This document shows positions 17,620-25,606 of a DNA stretch of 64,000 bases, piece after piece. The first letter of the stretch is position 1. Each line of letters opens with the position of its first letter. A program made the translations under genes and the position numbers. Source of the DNA: Thermus albus (GTDB taxonomy: Bacteria; Deinococcota; Deinococci; Deinococcales; Thermaceae); contig NZ_JAKTNR010000001.1 in the NCBI RefSeq assembly GCF_022760855.1, forward strand, positions 310,001-374,000, read 5' to 3'. Under the pieces are notes generated by a model. That model was not told the origin of the DNA. It did not search any database and saw nothing but the letters and a program-made list of their open reading frames with translations.

Positions 17620-19081
17620 CCTCCACCTCCAGAAGGCTTTGGTAGGCCCAATAGGCGGACTGGCCAAGCCCGCAGAGGCTTCCCTTAAGGGCCTGGGCCA
17701 GGTCGTGGACGAGGGCCCTACTCCTCTCCCGCCTTTTGACCATCTCCACCTGGATGGCGGTGCCCAAGGGGCAGGGGAAGCACTTGCCGCAGGACTCCTC
17801 TTGGAAGAAATGGGCGAGGCCTAAGAGGACCTCCCATAGGTCCACTTCCTTACCGAAGGCCACGATGGCTCCAGCTCCTATGGGAAGCCTTTCTCGGTAG
17901 CGCAAGGGAACGGCGAAATCCCGGGTGAAGACCCCCGCAGCTCCGCCCAGGAGGACGGCCTTTAGCTCCTTGGGGCTCCCTCCCGCACGCTCTAGGGCTT
18001 CCCCCAAGGGGGTGCCCAGGGGGAGCTCATAAAGCCCAGGCCTCGCCACATCCCCGCTTATGGAGAAGAGCTTGGGCTCCTTTAGGCGCCAGGCAGCAGG
18101 GCCCTCCTTGAGGATCAGGGGGAGGTTGGCCAGGGTTTCCACGTTCTGCACCAAGGTGGGCCTTCCCCAAAGGCCCTTCTCCACCGGGAAGGGGGGTTTT
18201 AACCGGGGTTCGGCCCTTTTGCCCTCCATGGACTCCAAGAGGGCGGTTTCCTCGCCGCAGATGTAAAGACCTCCGCTATGGAAGACCTCGGTGGGCTTGG
18301 TGAGAAGGCCCGCTTCCTTAAGTTCCCCTATGGCTTGCTCCAGCCCTTGGATGGCCGCCGCAAACTCGTCCCGCACGTAGAGGAAAACCTTCTCTGCCCC
18401 CACGGCGTGGGCTGCTAGGAGGGCTCCTTCCAGGACCAAGAAGGGATGGTGCTCAAGGAGGAAGCGGTCTTTGAAGTTGCCGGGCTCGGACTCGTCGGCG
18501 TTCACCACCAGGTATTTGGGGGAAGGGGCCTGGGCCACGGCCCGCATCTTCACGTGGGTGGGGAAGGCGGCCCCGCCCCGGCCCAATAGCCCCGCCTCCT
18601 CCACCGCCTGGATGAGGTCATGGGGGGAAAACGCGTCCCCAAGCAAGCCCCGCAAGGCTTGTAACCCCCCGACCCTCTCGTAGGCCCGCAGGTTCAGGAT
18701 GGGTTCAGGGGGAAGGAGCCTTTCCCCTTGGCCTAGGGCGAAGGGGAGGCGAAAATCCCGGAAGGGCACGAGCCGGCCCCCCTCTTCCACGTACCGCTCC
18801 TTGCCCTCTATGCGCACGAACAGGGGGGAGAGGGCCTCGAGGCCCATAGGGGGATAGGTGCCATCGGCCTCCCGCAGGAGGCGGGCAAACCCCCGGGCCC
18901 GGGCCACGGGGTCGTCCACCAGGAGCCTCCCCTGGGGGAGGCCCCGGTACCGGGGATAGTGGCGGACCACCCCCCAGGCTTGGGCCAGGGGCACGCCCGC
19001 CAGCCGGGCCGCCTCGGCCACGCCCTCTTCGGTGAGGGGAAGCCGGGCGTCCAGGAGGGGGAGGAGGCTTTGCCTGTCCAT
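17609..19081 (-). CDS. NADH-binding FMN/4Fe-4S subunit (NuoF/HoxF-like) of the formate dehydrogenase complex
   Basis: A 490-aa subunit that should reduce NAD(P)+. The core has the FMN/NAD site GLLGRGGAAFPTHVKM, NADESEPGNFKDRFLLEHHPF and GGLYICGEETALLESMEGKR, a SLBB-type segment, and C-terminal ESCGKCFPCPLGT plus a later Cys for the N3 4Fe-4S cluster. The first 125 residues begin like the helical start of NuoE (LTEEGVAEAARLAGVPLAQAWGVVRHY) but contain no cysteines, so the thioredoxin-like 2Fe-2S part is absent or degenerate. It is the first gene of the fdh set; a GATAAG-like -10 lies just before the ATG. Confidence 0.92.
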   Translation of the reverse strand: MDRQSLLPLLDARLPLTEEGVAEAARLAGVPLAQAWGVVRHYPRYRGLPQGRLLVDDPVARARGFARLLREADGTYPPMGLEALSPLFVRIEGKERYVEEGGRLVPFRDFRLPFALGQGERLLPPEPILNLRAYERVGGLQALRGLLGDAFSPHDLIQAVEEAGLLGRGGAAFPTHVKMRAVAQAPSPKYLVVNADESEPGNFKDRFLLEHHPFLVLEGALLAAHAVGAEKVFLYVRDEFAAAIQGLEQAIGELKEAGLLTKPTEVFHSGGLYICGEETALLESMEGKRAEPRLKPPFPVEKGLWGRPTLVQNVETLANLPLILKEGPAAWRLKEPKLFSISGDVARPGLYELPLGTPLGEALERAGGSPKELKAVLLGGAAGVFTRDFAVPLRYRERLPIGAGAIVAFGKEVDLWEVLLGLAHFFQEESCGKCFPCPLGTAIQVEMVKRRERSRALVHDLAQALKGSLCGLGQSAYWAYQSLLEVEDAA

Positions 19082-19118
19082 GGCTTTAGCTTATCCCTTG
19101 GGGGCGGGGGAGGCTGCT

Positions 19119-20162
19119 TTACAGGATCCTAAGCCCAGGGAACCGGGCGGTAAGGGCCTCCTGAAAGGGGGCGAAGCGGGCTTCGGGCACCAGGGCCACC
19201 ACCGCCCCACCAAACCCTGCCCCCGTGAGCTTGGCCCCGTGGGCGCCAGCTTCCAGGGCGGCCTCCACCAGGGCGTCCAGCTCCGGAAGGCTCACCTGGT
19301 AATTTTCCGCCAGTGAGCGATGGCTTTGCACCATGAGTTCGCCAAAGGCCCTGGCATCCCCTTTCCGCAACGCCTCCACCCCCTTTAACACCCTCAGGTT
19401 TTCCCCCACGATGTGCCGCGCCCTTTTGTCCAGGGGTGGGGGCAGGCTTTCCACCAGGCAGAGGTCGCCCACGTCCCTAAGGCTCCGTACCCCAAGCCGC
19501 CTTGCCGCCTCCTCTGCCTCCTCCCGCCTTTGGTTGTAGCCCGCCTCCCTCAGGTGCCGGCCTAGGCCCAGGTCTAAGACCGCCACCCTCACTCCCGCGG
19601 GCAAGGGAAGGTTTTCATAAGCAAGGGTTCGGGTGTCCAGGAAGAGGGCCTTGCCGGGCTCGCCCAGGCTGGCCGCCATCTGGTCCATGATGCCGGAGCG
19701 CACCCCCACGTACGCCGCTTCCGCCTTCTGTCCCAAAAGGGCGAGATCCCGGTCGGAAAGGGGCAGGCGGTAAAGGGTGCGGAGGGCCCTTAGCGCGGCC
19801 ACCTCGAGGGCCGCGGAACTGGAAAGGCCAGCCCCTATGGGCACCTGGCTGCGGATGTAGAACCGGGCCCCGGGCACCTTGTGCCCCGCCTCCCTCAAGG
19901 CCCAGACCACCCCGAGGAGGTAGTCCAGGAAGTCCCCCTGGGCCGGGCTTCCCAAGGGGCGGGCCCGCAGCTCCTTTAGGGTTTCGCTGTAGGCTTCCAC
20001 CCGGCCCTCGGCCTTGGCCGCCTCCACCTGGGTGAAGTAGGGAAGGGGGGCGGGGAGGACATAGCCTTCCTGGTAGTCGGTGTGCTCGCCCAAAAGGTTC
20101 ACCCGGCCGGGGGCCTGGGCGCTGGCCTCGGGCAGGGTGCCAAAGATTTCCTTAAACCCCAT
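19119..20162 (-). CDS. galK: Galactokinase
   Basis: A 347-aa GHMP kinase that phosphorylates galactose at C1. It contains the galactokinase signature APGRVNLLGEHTDYQEG near residue 18, the ATP loop PIGAGLSSSAALEVAAL near residue 110, and the third motif KLTGAGFGGAVVALV near residue 315. It starts 7 bp after the stop of the ZnuA-like gene, so the two are probably cotranscribed although their functions are unrelated. No other Leloir genes are in the window. Confidence 0.95.
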   Translation of the reverse strand: MGFKEIFGTLPEASAQAPGRVNLLGEHTDYQEGYVLPAPLPYFTQVEAAKAEGRVEAYSETLKELRARPLGSPAQGDFLDYLLGVVWALREAGHKVPGARFYIRSQVPIGAGLSSSAALEVAALRALRTLYRLPLSDRDLALLGQKAEAAYVGVRSGIMDQMAASLGEPGKALFLDTRTLAYENLPLPAGVRVAVLDLGLGRHLREAGYNQRREEAEEAARRLGVRSLRDVGDLCLVESLPPPLDKRARHIVGENLRVLKGVEALRKGDARAFGELMVQSHRSLAENYQVSLPELDALVEAALEAGAHGAKLTGAGFGGAVVALVPEARFAPFQEALTARFPGLRIL

Positions 20163-20169
20163 GCCTCCA

Positions 20170-21036
20170 TTATGGGCATAGGGCCTTCAGGTTGTGATCC
20201 AGAAGGGCCAGATACGTGGGCACCTTCCGGTCCAGGGTGTCGGTGTAGAGCACGGCGATGCGGGCCCCCAGGGCCTCAGCCAAGGCCTTAAGGGCCGTGC
20301 CCTGGAACTGGGGTTCGGCCAGGACCAACTTAACCCCCTCTTGGCGCGCCCGGTCCAGGAGCCTGAGGAAACTTTGGCTTCCCACCTCCTGGGCGCCGGA
20401 GGTGGTGAGGCTTCCCACCACCCTAAGGCCATACCTGCGGGCAAAGTAGGCGAAGGCCTCGTGTTGGGTGACCACCTTCAGGCCCTGGAGGCGGCAGGCC
20501 TTAAAGGCCTGATCCCGCCTTTCCACCTCCTGGCGGAAACGGGCCAGGTTGGCCTGGTAAAACCCTTTTCCCTTGGGGTCTAGCCGGGCCAGCTCCTGGG
20601 CCATACGCTCCGCATACCGCAGCGCATAGGTGGGGTCCAGCCACAGGTGGGGGTTGCAGGGGCCATGGGCGTGCCCGTTCTCCTCGTGTTCCTCGGGTTC
20701 CTCTTCCGTGCAGATGAGGCCCGGTTGCCCCTCCGCCAGCTTCACCAGCCGGGCTCCTTTTGGGAGGAGGTTCTGGAGCTTGGGGAGAAAGGCCTCGAGG
20801 CCAAGCCCATTGGCGAAGAGAAGCTGGCTTTTGGCCAAGGCCTTGGCGGTGCTGGGGGTGGGCTCAAAGGTGTGGGGGTCCATACCCGGGGGAACCACGC
20901 TCACCACGCTCACCCGGTTTCCCCCCACCTGCCGCACCAGGTCCGCCAGGATGGGGGTGGTAGCCGCAATGGAGAGCTGGGCTAGGGCCGGGTTCAGGGG
21001 AAGGCCCAGGAGGAGGAGAAGGGTTAGCGCTCGCAT
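20170..21036 (-). CDS. znuA: Metal ABC transporter substrate-binding protein, zinc type
   Basis: A 288-aa periplasmic cluster A-I protein with a cleavable signal (MRALTLLLLLGLPLNPALAQ). Metal ligands expected for ZnuA are visible: His in PPGMDPHTFEPTPS, His in HLWLDP, His in TQHEAFAYFARRYGL, and a late Asp/Glu. A short acidic His-rich loop EEHEENGHAHGPCNPH precedes the second His, a hallmark of zinc rather than manganese proteins. The ATPase and permease partners are not adjacent. The start is next to an AT-rich quasi-palindrome that looks like a Fur-family site, so zinc-dependent repression is likely. Confidence 0.9.
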   Translation of the reverse strand: MRALTLLLLLGLPLNPALAQLSIAATTPILADLVRQVGGNRVSVVSVVPPGMDPHTFEPTPSTAKALAKSQLLFANGLGLEAFLPKLQNLLPKGARLVKLAEGQPGLICTEEEPEEHEENGHAHGPCNPHLWLDPTYALRYAERMAQELARLDPKGKGFYQANLARFRQEVERRDQAFKACRLQGLKVVTQHEAFAYFARRYGLRVVGSLTTSGAQEVGSQSFLRLLDRARQEGVKLVLAEPQFQGTALKALAEALGARIAVLYTDTLDRKVPTYLALLDHNLKALCP

Positions 21037-21045
21037 GTAAGTAAT

Positions 21046-21059
21046 GATAATGCAATATC
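21046..21059. promoter_or_regulatory. Candidate Zur/Fur-family operator before znuA
   Basis: GATAATGCAATATC is a quasi-palindrome matching its reverse complement at 12 of 14 positions around a TGCA centre. It lies 10-23 nt before the znuA ATG in the only AT-rich patch of the region, where the promoter must be. The divergent aminotransferase promoter begins about 50 bp further on and might also be affected. Confidence 0.5.
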
Positions 21060-21110
21060 GCTATTTTCACAAGCCTCCTTAGGCTGGGGCGGGGCTTATG
21101 GAAAGTGGGT

Positions 21111-21116
21111 TATACT
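21111..21116 (+). promoter_or_regulatory. -10 box for a leaderless aminotransferase mRNA
   Basis: TATACT lies 9 nt before the ATG at 21126, leaving no room for a ribosome site. It decides the start: an in-frame GTG at 21105 lies upstream of this box and would not be transcribed. Confidence 0.5.
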
Positions 21117-21125
21117 CGGGAAACC

Positions 21126-22448
21126 ATGGACTTCAGGAGCCTGCACAAGAAGCACGTCCTTACCCCTTGGGTGGCCCAGGCCCCCTTGAACCCGCCGGTG
21201 GTGGTCCGGGGGGAGGGGGTTTGGCTTTACGACGAGGAGGGGCGGCGTTACCTGGACTTTTCCAGCGGCCTTGTGGCCCTGAACCTGGGCCATGGCCACC
21301 CTAGGCTGGTGCGGGCCATCGCTGAGCAGGCGGCCACCTTGGCCTACGCGGCCCCAAGCCTCTTCCACGACAAAAGGGCCCTTCTCGCCAAGGCCCTTTC
21401 CGACCTTTCCCCCTGGCCGGAAGGGGCCCGGGTGTTCTTTGCCCCTTCGGGCACCGAGGCCAACGAGGATGCCTTGAAGTTCGTGCGCCACCTCACAGGC
21501 CGGTTCAAGGTGTTGGCCGCTTACCGCTCCTTCCACGGGGCCACCCATGCCTCGGCCAGCCTAACCGGGGAGAACCGCCGCTGGCCCGCGGAGCCAGGTA
21601 CGGTTCCGGGGGTGGTGCATTTCTTCGCTCCTTATCCCTACCGAAGCCCCTTTTACACGGAGGACCCCAAGGAGGAAACCCGGCGGGCTTTGGAGCACCT
21701 GGAGAGGGTTCTCCTCCACGAGGACCCCAAGCGGGTGGCGGCCATCTTCCTGGAGCCCGTGGTAGGTTCCAACGGGGTCATCGTCTACCCTGAAGGCTAC
21801 CTGGAAGGGGTTAGGGCCCTTTGCGACCGCCATGGCATCCTCCTGGTCTTCGACGAGGTGATGACGGGGTTTGGCCGCGTGGGGGCAGCCTTTGCCGCCA
21901 CGAGGTTTGGGGTGGTGCCGGACCTCATCACCTTCGCCAAGGGGGTGACCTCGGCCTACGTGCCTTTGGGAGGCGTGCTTTTGCGGGAGGGCTTGGCCCG
22001 CCACTTTGACGAGAACCCCGTGCCCACGGGGCACACCTACTCGGGCCACCCTCTGACGGTGGCGGTGGGGCTCGCCACCGTGGAGGCCTACCGGGAGGAG
22101 GGCATCTTCCAACGGGTGCGGGCCCTGGAGCCCTTTTTCCGGGAGGCCCTGGAGGCCTTGAAGGAGCGCCATCCCGTGGTGGGGGACGTGCGGGGCCTGG
22201 GGGCCTTCTACGCTTTGGAGCTGGTTAGGGACAGGGAAAGCAGGGAACCCCTTTCCCCTTGGCATGGCCCTCTTAGCCCCGCCATGCAGGCGCTTTTAAA
22301 GGCCCTTTTGGCCGAGGGGGTTTACGTGCTGGCCAAGCACAACATTCTCGTGGTGGCCCCGCCTTTGACCATCCAGGAGGAGGAGTTCCTGGAGGGTGTG
22401 GATCGGCTTTCCCGGGCTCTGAGGCGGGTGGAGGTGGAGGTCTTGTAG
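21126..22448 (+). CDS. Class III (omega) aminotransferase
   Basis: A 440-aa PLP enzyme. It has the Gly-rich phosphate-binding stretch FFAPSGTEANEDALKFVRH, the EPVVGSNGVIVYPEGY loop, LLVFDEVMTGFGRVGAAFA with the cofactor-ring Asp, and DLITFAKGVTSAYVPLGG, where Lys is the Schiff-base residue. This pattern fits omega-amino acid:pyruvate or beta-alanine-type aminotransferases better than ornithine types. It opens the + strand block that continues through the ATPase, regulator and polyamine transporter. The amino donor is not determinable from sequence; a polyamine or beta-amino acid is inferred from context. Confidence 0.88.
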   Translation: MDFRSLHKKHVLTPWVAQAPLNPPVVVRGEGVWLYDEEGRRYLDFSSGLVALNLGHGHPRLVRAIAEQAATLAYAAPSLFHDKRALLAKALSDLSPWPEGARVFFAPSGTEANEDALKFVRHLTGRFKVLAAYRSFHGATHASASLTGENRRWPAEPGTVPGVVHFFAPYPYRSPFYTEDPKEETRRALEHLERVLLHEDPKRVAAIFLEPVVGSNGVIVYPEGYLEGVRALCDRHGILLVFDEVMTGFGRVGAAFAATRFGVVPDLITFAKGVTSAYVPLGGVLLREGLARHFDENPVPTGHTYSGHPLTVAVGLATVEAYREEGIFQRVRALEPFFREALEALKERHPVVGDVRGLGAFYALELVRDRESREPLSPWHGPLSPAMQALLKALLAEGVYVLAKHNILVVAPPLTIQEEEFLEGVDRLSRALRRVEVEVL

Positions 22449-22457
22449 CCTAGAGGG

Positions 22458-24128
22458 GTGCGGCGCCTGGAGGAGCTTTTCCCCTTTCTGGCCTCCCTGG
22501 AGGGGAGGCCTTACCCTTTTTACAAGGATCTAAAGGGCATTTGGCGAGGGGACGGTTTTGACCTCCGCTTCGTCCACGTGCAGGGCGATCCCTTTGCCTC
22601 CCCGAGCGTGGTGGAGGTGCGCTATCCGGCCATGGCCGCGGCGAGGCTTCGGGTCTTCGCCCACCCCGTGGGGCAGGTGGCGGTGGAGGACTTCCTGCTG
22701 CGGGCGCTCAAGACCCGTTTCCGGAACCTGCCCCATGTTGGGGGTAGCGGCCACTCGGGTAGGGTTTTTGTGGAGGTGGAAAGCCCCAAGGTCCTAAGGC
22801 GGGCCGGGGCCCATCTTTCGCCTCAGGGCCTTTACCTCCGCTTCCGGGTGGGTCTTCCGGCCTCAGGCCGGAGGATTCTGGGCAAGGAGGCGGCCAGGCT
22901 TTTCCGGGCCTTGGCAGACCGTCTTCGGGGGTTTCTGGAGGAGCTGGAGGTGGAGAAGCTCCTGGCCCATGTCCACCAGGCTGAGGATTTTGCCCACATC
23001 CAGGAGCGCCTGCCCCAAAGGGGGCTGGTGGCCTTTGTGGGGGAGGGGGCCATCCTGCCCCGGGAGAGCGGGGTAAGCCAAAGGCCCTTAAAGGGAGCGG
23101 TGCCCTTCCAAAGTCCGCCTTCCTTGCGGGTTTCCTTCCGGGTACCCCACAAGGGGGAGGTCTTGGGGATGGGCCTTCCCGAGGGCCTTACCCTTATCAC
23201 CGGTGGAGGCTTCCACGGGAAGACCACCCTCCTCGAGGCCCTGGTCCACGGGGTCCATCCCCACATCCCTGGGGACGGGCGGGAGTGGGTGGTGACCCAT
23301 GCCCGGGCGCAACGGGTCCAGTCCGAGGATGGCCGGAGCGTGGTGGGGGTGGACCTGAGGCCCTTTGTGCACGACCTGCCCCTGGGCCAGGACACCTCCT
23401 TCTTCACCACCGAGGATGCCTCGGGTTCCACCAGTCTGGCCGCCGCCATCCTGGAGGCCTTGGAACTGGGGGCCAAGGTGCTCCTTCTGGACGAGGACAC
23501 CTCCGCCACCAACCTCCTGGTGCGGGATGCCCGCATGCAGGCCCTGGTGCGGCGGGAAACCCTGACCCCGCTTTTGGATCGCATAGGGGATTTCAAGGCC
23601 CTGGGGGTGAGCCTGGTCCTGGTGGTGGGCGGGGTGGGGGATTACCTGGACCTGGCGGACACCGTTTTGCTCCTGGAGGAGTACCGCCCAAGGGAGGTTA
23701 CGGCTTTGGCCAAGGCCGTGGCCCAAGCCCATCCCACGGGCCGGGCCTTTGGTGAGCCCCACCACCCCTTGCGGGTGGTGCCCAGGACCCCCTTTCCAGA
23801 AAGCTTTGATCCCCGAAGGGGGAGGAGGGCCAGGGTGAAGGGCCGGGGCCTCAGGGAGCTGGCCTATGGGGAGGAGGTGGTGGACCTCTCCGCTCTGGAC
23901 CTCTTTGAAAACGCCCAGGTGCGGGCCTTGGGAGCCTGGTTGCAGCGATTATGGCGCCTGGCGGATGGCCGCACCCCCTTGGCCAGGCTCGTGGAGAGGG
24001 CCTTAGTGGAGGCGGAGGACCTCTTTGGCCTCGAGGAGACCCCTGAGCTGGCCGAGGTGCGCCCCTTGGAACTGGGGGCGGCGGTAAACCGGCTTAGGAG
24101 TCTGGAGGTAAGGCGAGTGGAGGAATAA
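22458..24128 (+). CDS. Predicted ABC-class ATPase (COG3044/PF09818 type), function unknown
   Basis: A 556-aa protein without membrane helices. The N-terminal 200 residues are a conserved nucleic-acid-binding-like region (LRFVHVQGDPFASPSVVEVRY). Then comes an ABC-type fold: Walker A TLITGGGFHGKTTLLEAL near residue 255, a signature-like SGSTSLAAAILEALELGA, Walker B KVLLLDEDTSATNLLVRD, and a switch region LVLVVGGVGDYLDLADTVLLL. The C-terminal 100 residues carry ELAYGEEVVDLSALDLFE. The family is known as predicted ATPases of the ABC class; a trypanosome mitochondrial RNA-editing factor belongs to it. It starts with GTG 9 bp after the aminotransferase stop. Its role in this amine cluster is unknown. 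Confidence 0.85.
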   Translation: MRRLEELFPFLASLEGRPYPFYKDLKGIWRGDGFDLRFVHVQGDPFASPSVVEVRYPAMAAARLRVFAHPVGQVAVEDFLLRALKTRFRNLPHVGGSGHSGRVFVEVESPKVLRRAGAHLSPQGLYLRFRVGLPASGRRILGKEAARLFRALADRLRGFLEELEVEKLLAHVHQAEDFAHIQERLPQRGLVAFVGEGAILPRESGVSQRPLKGAVPFQSPPSLRVSFRVPHKGEVLGMGLPEGLTLITGGGFHGKTTLLEALVHGVHPHIPGDGREWVVTHARAQRVQSEDGRSVVGVDLRPFVHDLPLGQDTSFFTTEDASGSTSLAAAILEALELGAKVLLLDEDTSATNLLVRDARMQALVRRETLTPLLDRIGDFKALGVSLVLVVGGVGDYLDLADTVLLLEEYRPREVTALAKAVAQAHPTGRAFGEPHHPLRVVPRTPFPESFDPRRGRRARVKGRGLRELAYGEEVVDLSALDLFENAQVRALGAWLQRLWRLADGRTPLARLVERALVEAEDLFGLEETPELAEVRPLELGAAVNRLRSLEVRRVEE

Positions 24129-24152
24129 GCTAGGGAGTTGGAGGGTGGCCAG

Positions 24153-25535
24153 GTGACCGGCCTTGCGCTAGAAGAACTTCTCCGCCTTCCCGTCCTTTCC
24201 CGGGCCCGCGTGCTGGGCGGGGACCTGGCGAGGCGGGTTTCCTGGGTCCATGTGGTGGACCTTCCTGACCCTGCTCCTTGGTTGCGCCCGGGACAGTTGG
24301 TTTTGACCACGGGCTACGCCTGGCCCAGGGAGCCGGGGTCCTTGGAGGCCTTCGCCCGTACCCTGGCGGAGCGGGAGCCTGCCGGGGTGGCCCTGGCGGT
24401 TCCCCAGTTCTTTGAACGCTTCCCCCAGGTGGCCATCGAGGTCCTGGTGGAAAAGGGCGTGGCCGCCCTTGAGCTTCCCTGGGAAATACCCTTTGCCCAG
24501 GTCACCGAGGAGGTGTTGCGTAAGGTCCTTGCCCGGCAGCTGGAGGTTCAGGAACGGGTGCATACCCTGCATCGGGCCCTCATGCAGGCAGTGCTGGGGC
24601 GCGAGGACTTGGAAACACTTTTGGAGCGGCTTTCCCAACTTTTGGGACGTCCGGTGCGCTTCTCCGACACCCCGGTGGGCTCTGCGGTGCCCGTTCCCCT
24701 GGGCCGGGAGCGGGGTGGATACCTGGTCCTGGAGGGGGCGGCGGACGAGGTGGAGCGCCAGGCCTTAGAAAACGCTGCCTTAGTGGCGGGGCTTATCATG
24801 GCCCATCAGCGGGCTTTGGCGGAGCAGGAGGCGAGGCTAGGCTACGCCTTTCTGGATGCCCTCCTGGAGGGCCAGCAGGAGGCTCTGACCCTGGAGCGAG
24901 CACGGGCCTTTGGCCTGGACTTGGACGAACGGTACCGGCTTGGGGTGTTGCTTCTCCCTCTTTCCCTTCCTTTGAGCGAGAGGGATTTCCAAGAAAGGGA
25001 AAGGATACTGCGAAGGATGCGGGACCTTTTGCGGCGCCAGGGGGCCTGCACCCTCTTATCCCTGAGCCTCAACCAGGTTCGCTTCTTGTTACCAGAGCGC
25101 TTGGATCCTCAGGGATTGCTTAGGGAGCTTTCCGGGATCGGGCCCCTCTACTTGTCGCGCCCCCGAAGGCCAGGCGAGCTTAAGGGAGCCCTCGAGGAGG
25201 TGGAGCGCCTCTTTGCCTTTCGGGAGCCCGGGGTGTACCTGTACGAAACCCACCTGGTTCCTAGGTTTCTCCTGGGTGACGAGGAGGCCCGGCAGGAACT
25301 CCAGGCTTGGCTTGCCTCGCTTCGGCCTGGGGAGTTGGCGGCCCTTCTCTCCTGGGTGCGGGCAGGCTTTTCCCATAAGCGGGCGGCCAGGGCCTTGGGT
25401 ATCCACCTCAATACCCTTCGCTACCGCCTGCGGCGGGTGGAGGAAAAGCTTTCCGTTTCCCTGCAGAACCCGGAAGACCGGTTCCGCTTAGAGCTTGCGG
25501 CCCGAATAGTGTTGCTGCAAAACAAAAACAGATAG
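24153..25535 (+). CDS. PucR-family transcriptional regulator
   Basis: A 460-aa regulator. The N-terminal PucR domain runs to about residue 125 (LEELLRLPVLSRARVLGG, WVHVVDLPDPAPWLRPGQLVLTTGYAW, AVPQFFERFPQVAIEVLVEKGVAALELPWEIPFAQV). A poorly conserved linker and a GGDEF-like segment follow, and the C-terminal HTH_30 domain reads HKRAARALGIHLNTLRYRLRRVEEKL. Such proteins sense purines, amino acids or amines. The GTG at 24153 is preferred because GGAGG lies 8 nt upstream; a TTG five codons earlier is possible. Position between two aminotransferases and before the Pot transporter suggests control of the cluster in response to an amine or GABA-like compound. Confidence 0.85.
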   Translation: MTGLALEELLRLPVLSRARVLGGDLARRVSWVHVVDLPDPAPWLRPGQLVLTTGYAWPREPGSLEAFARTLAEREPAGVALAVPQFFERFPQVAIEVLVEKGVAALELPWEIPFAQVTEEVLRKVLARQLEVQERVHTLHRALMQAVLGREDLETLLERLSQLLGRPVRFSDTPVGSAVPVPLGRERGGYLVLEGAADEVERQALENAALVAGLIMAHQRALAEQEARLGYAFLDALLEGQQEALTLERARAFGLDLDERYRLGVLLLPLSLPLSERDFQERERILRRMRDLLRRQGACTLLSLSLNQVRFLLPERLDPQGLLRELSGIGPLYLSRPRRPGELKGALEEVERLFAFREPGVYLYETHLVPRFLLGDEEARQELQAWLASLRPGELAALLSWVRAGFSHKRAARALGIHLNTLRYRLRRVEEKLSVSLQNPEDRFRLELAARIVLLQNKNR

Positions 25536-25606
25536 CATGGTTTGTTCGCCGAGGCCGTAGTTTCGTCTGCACCCAAGGCCTAGCCTTTTAGCTCAAAGGA
25601 GGCAAG
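25536..25606 (+). promoter_or_regulatory. Intergenic promoter region after the PucR gene
   Basis: This 71-bp gap is the longest inside the amine cluster and ends in a strong ribosome site AAAGGAGG five nt before the GTG of the next aminotransferase. It is the most likely place for a PucR-controlled promoter of the downstream genes, but I see no clear -10 box or palindrome. Confidence 0.3.
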
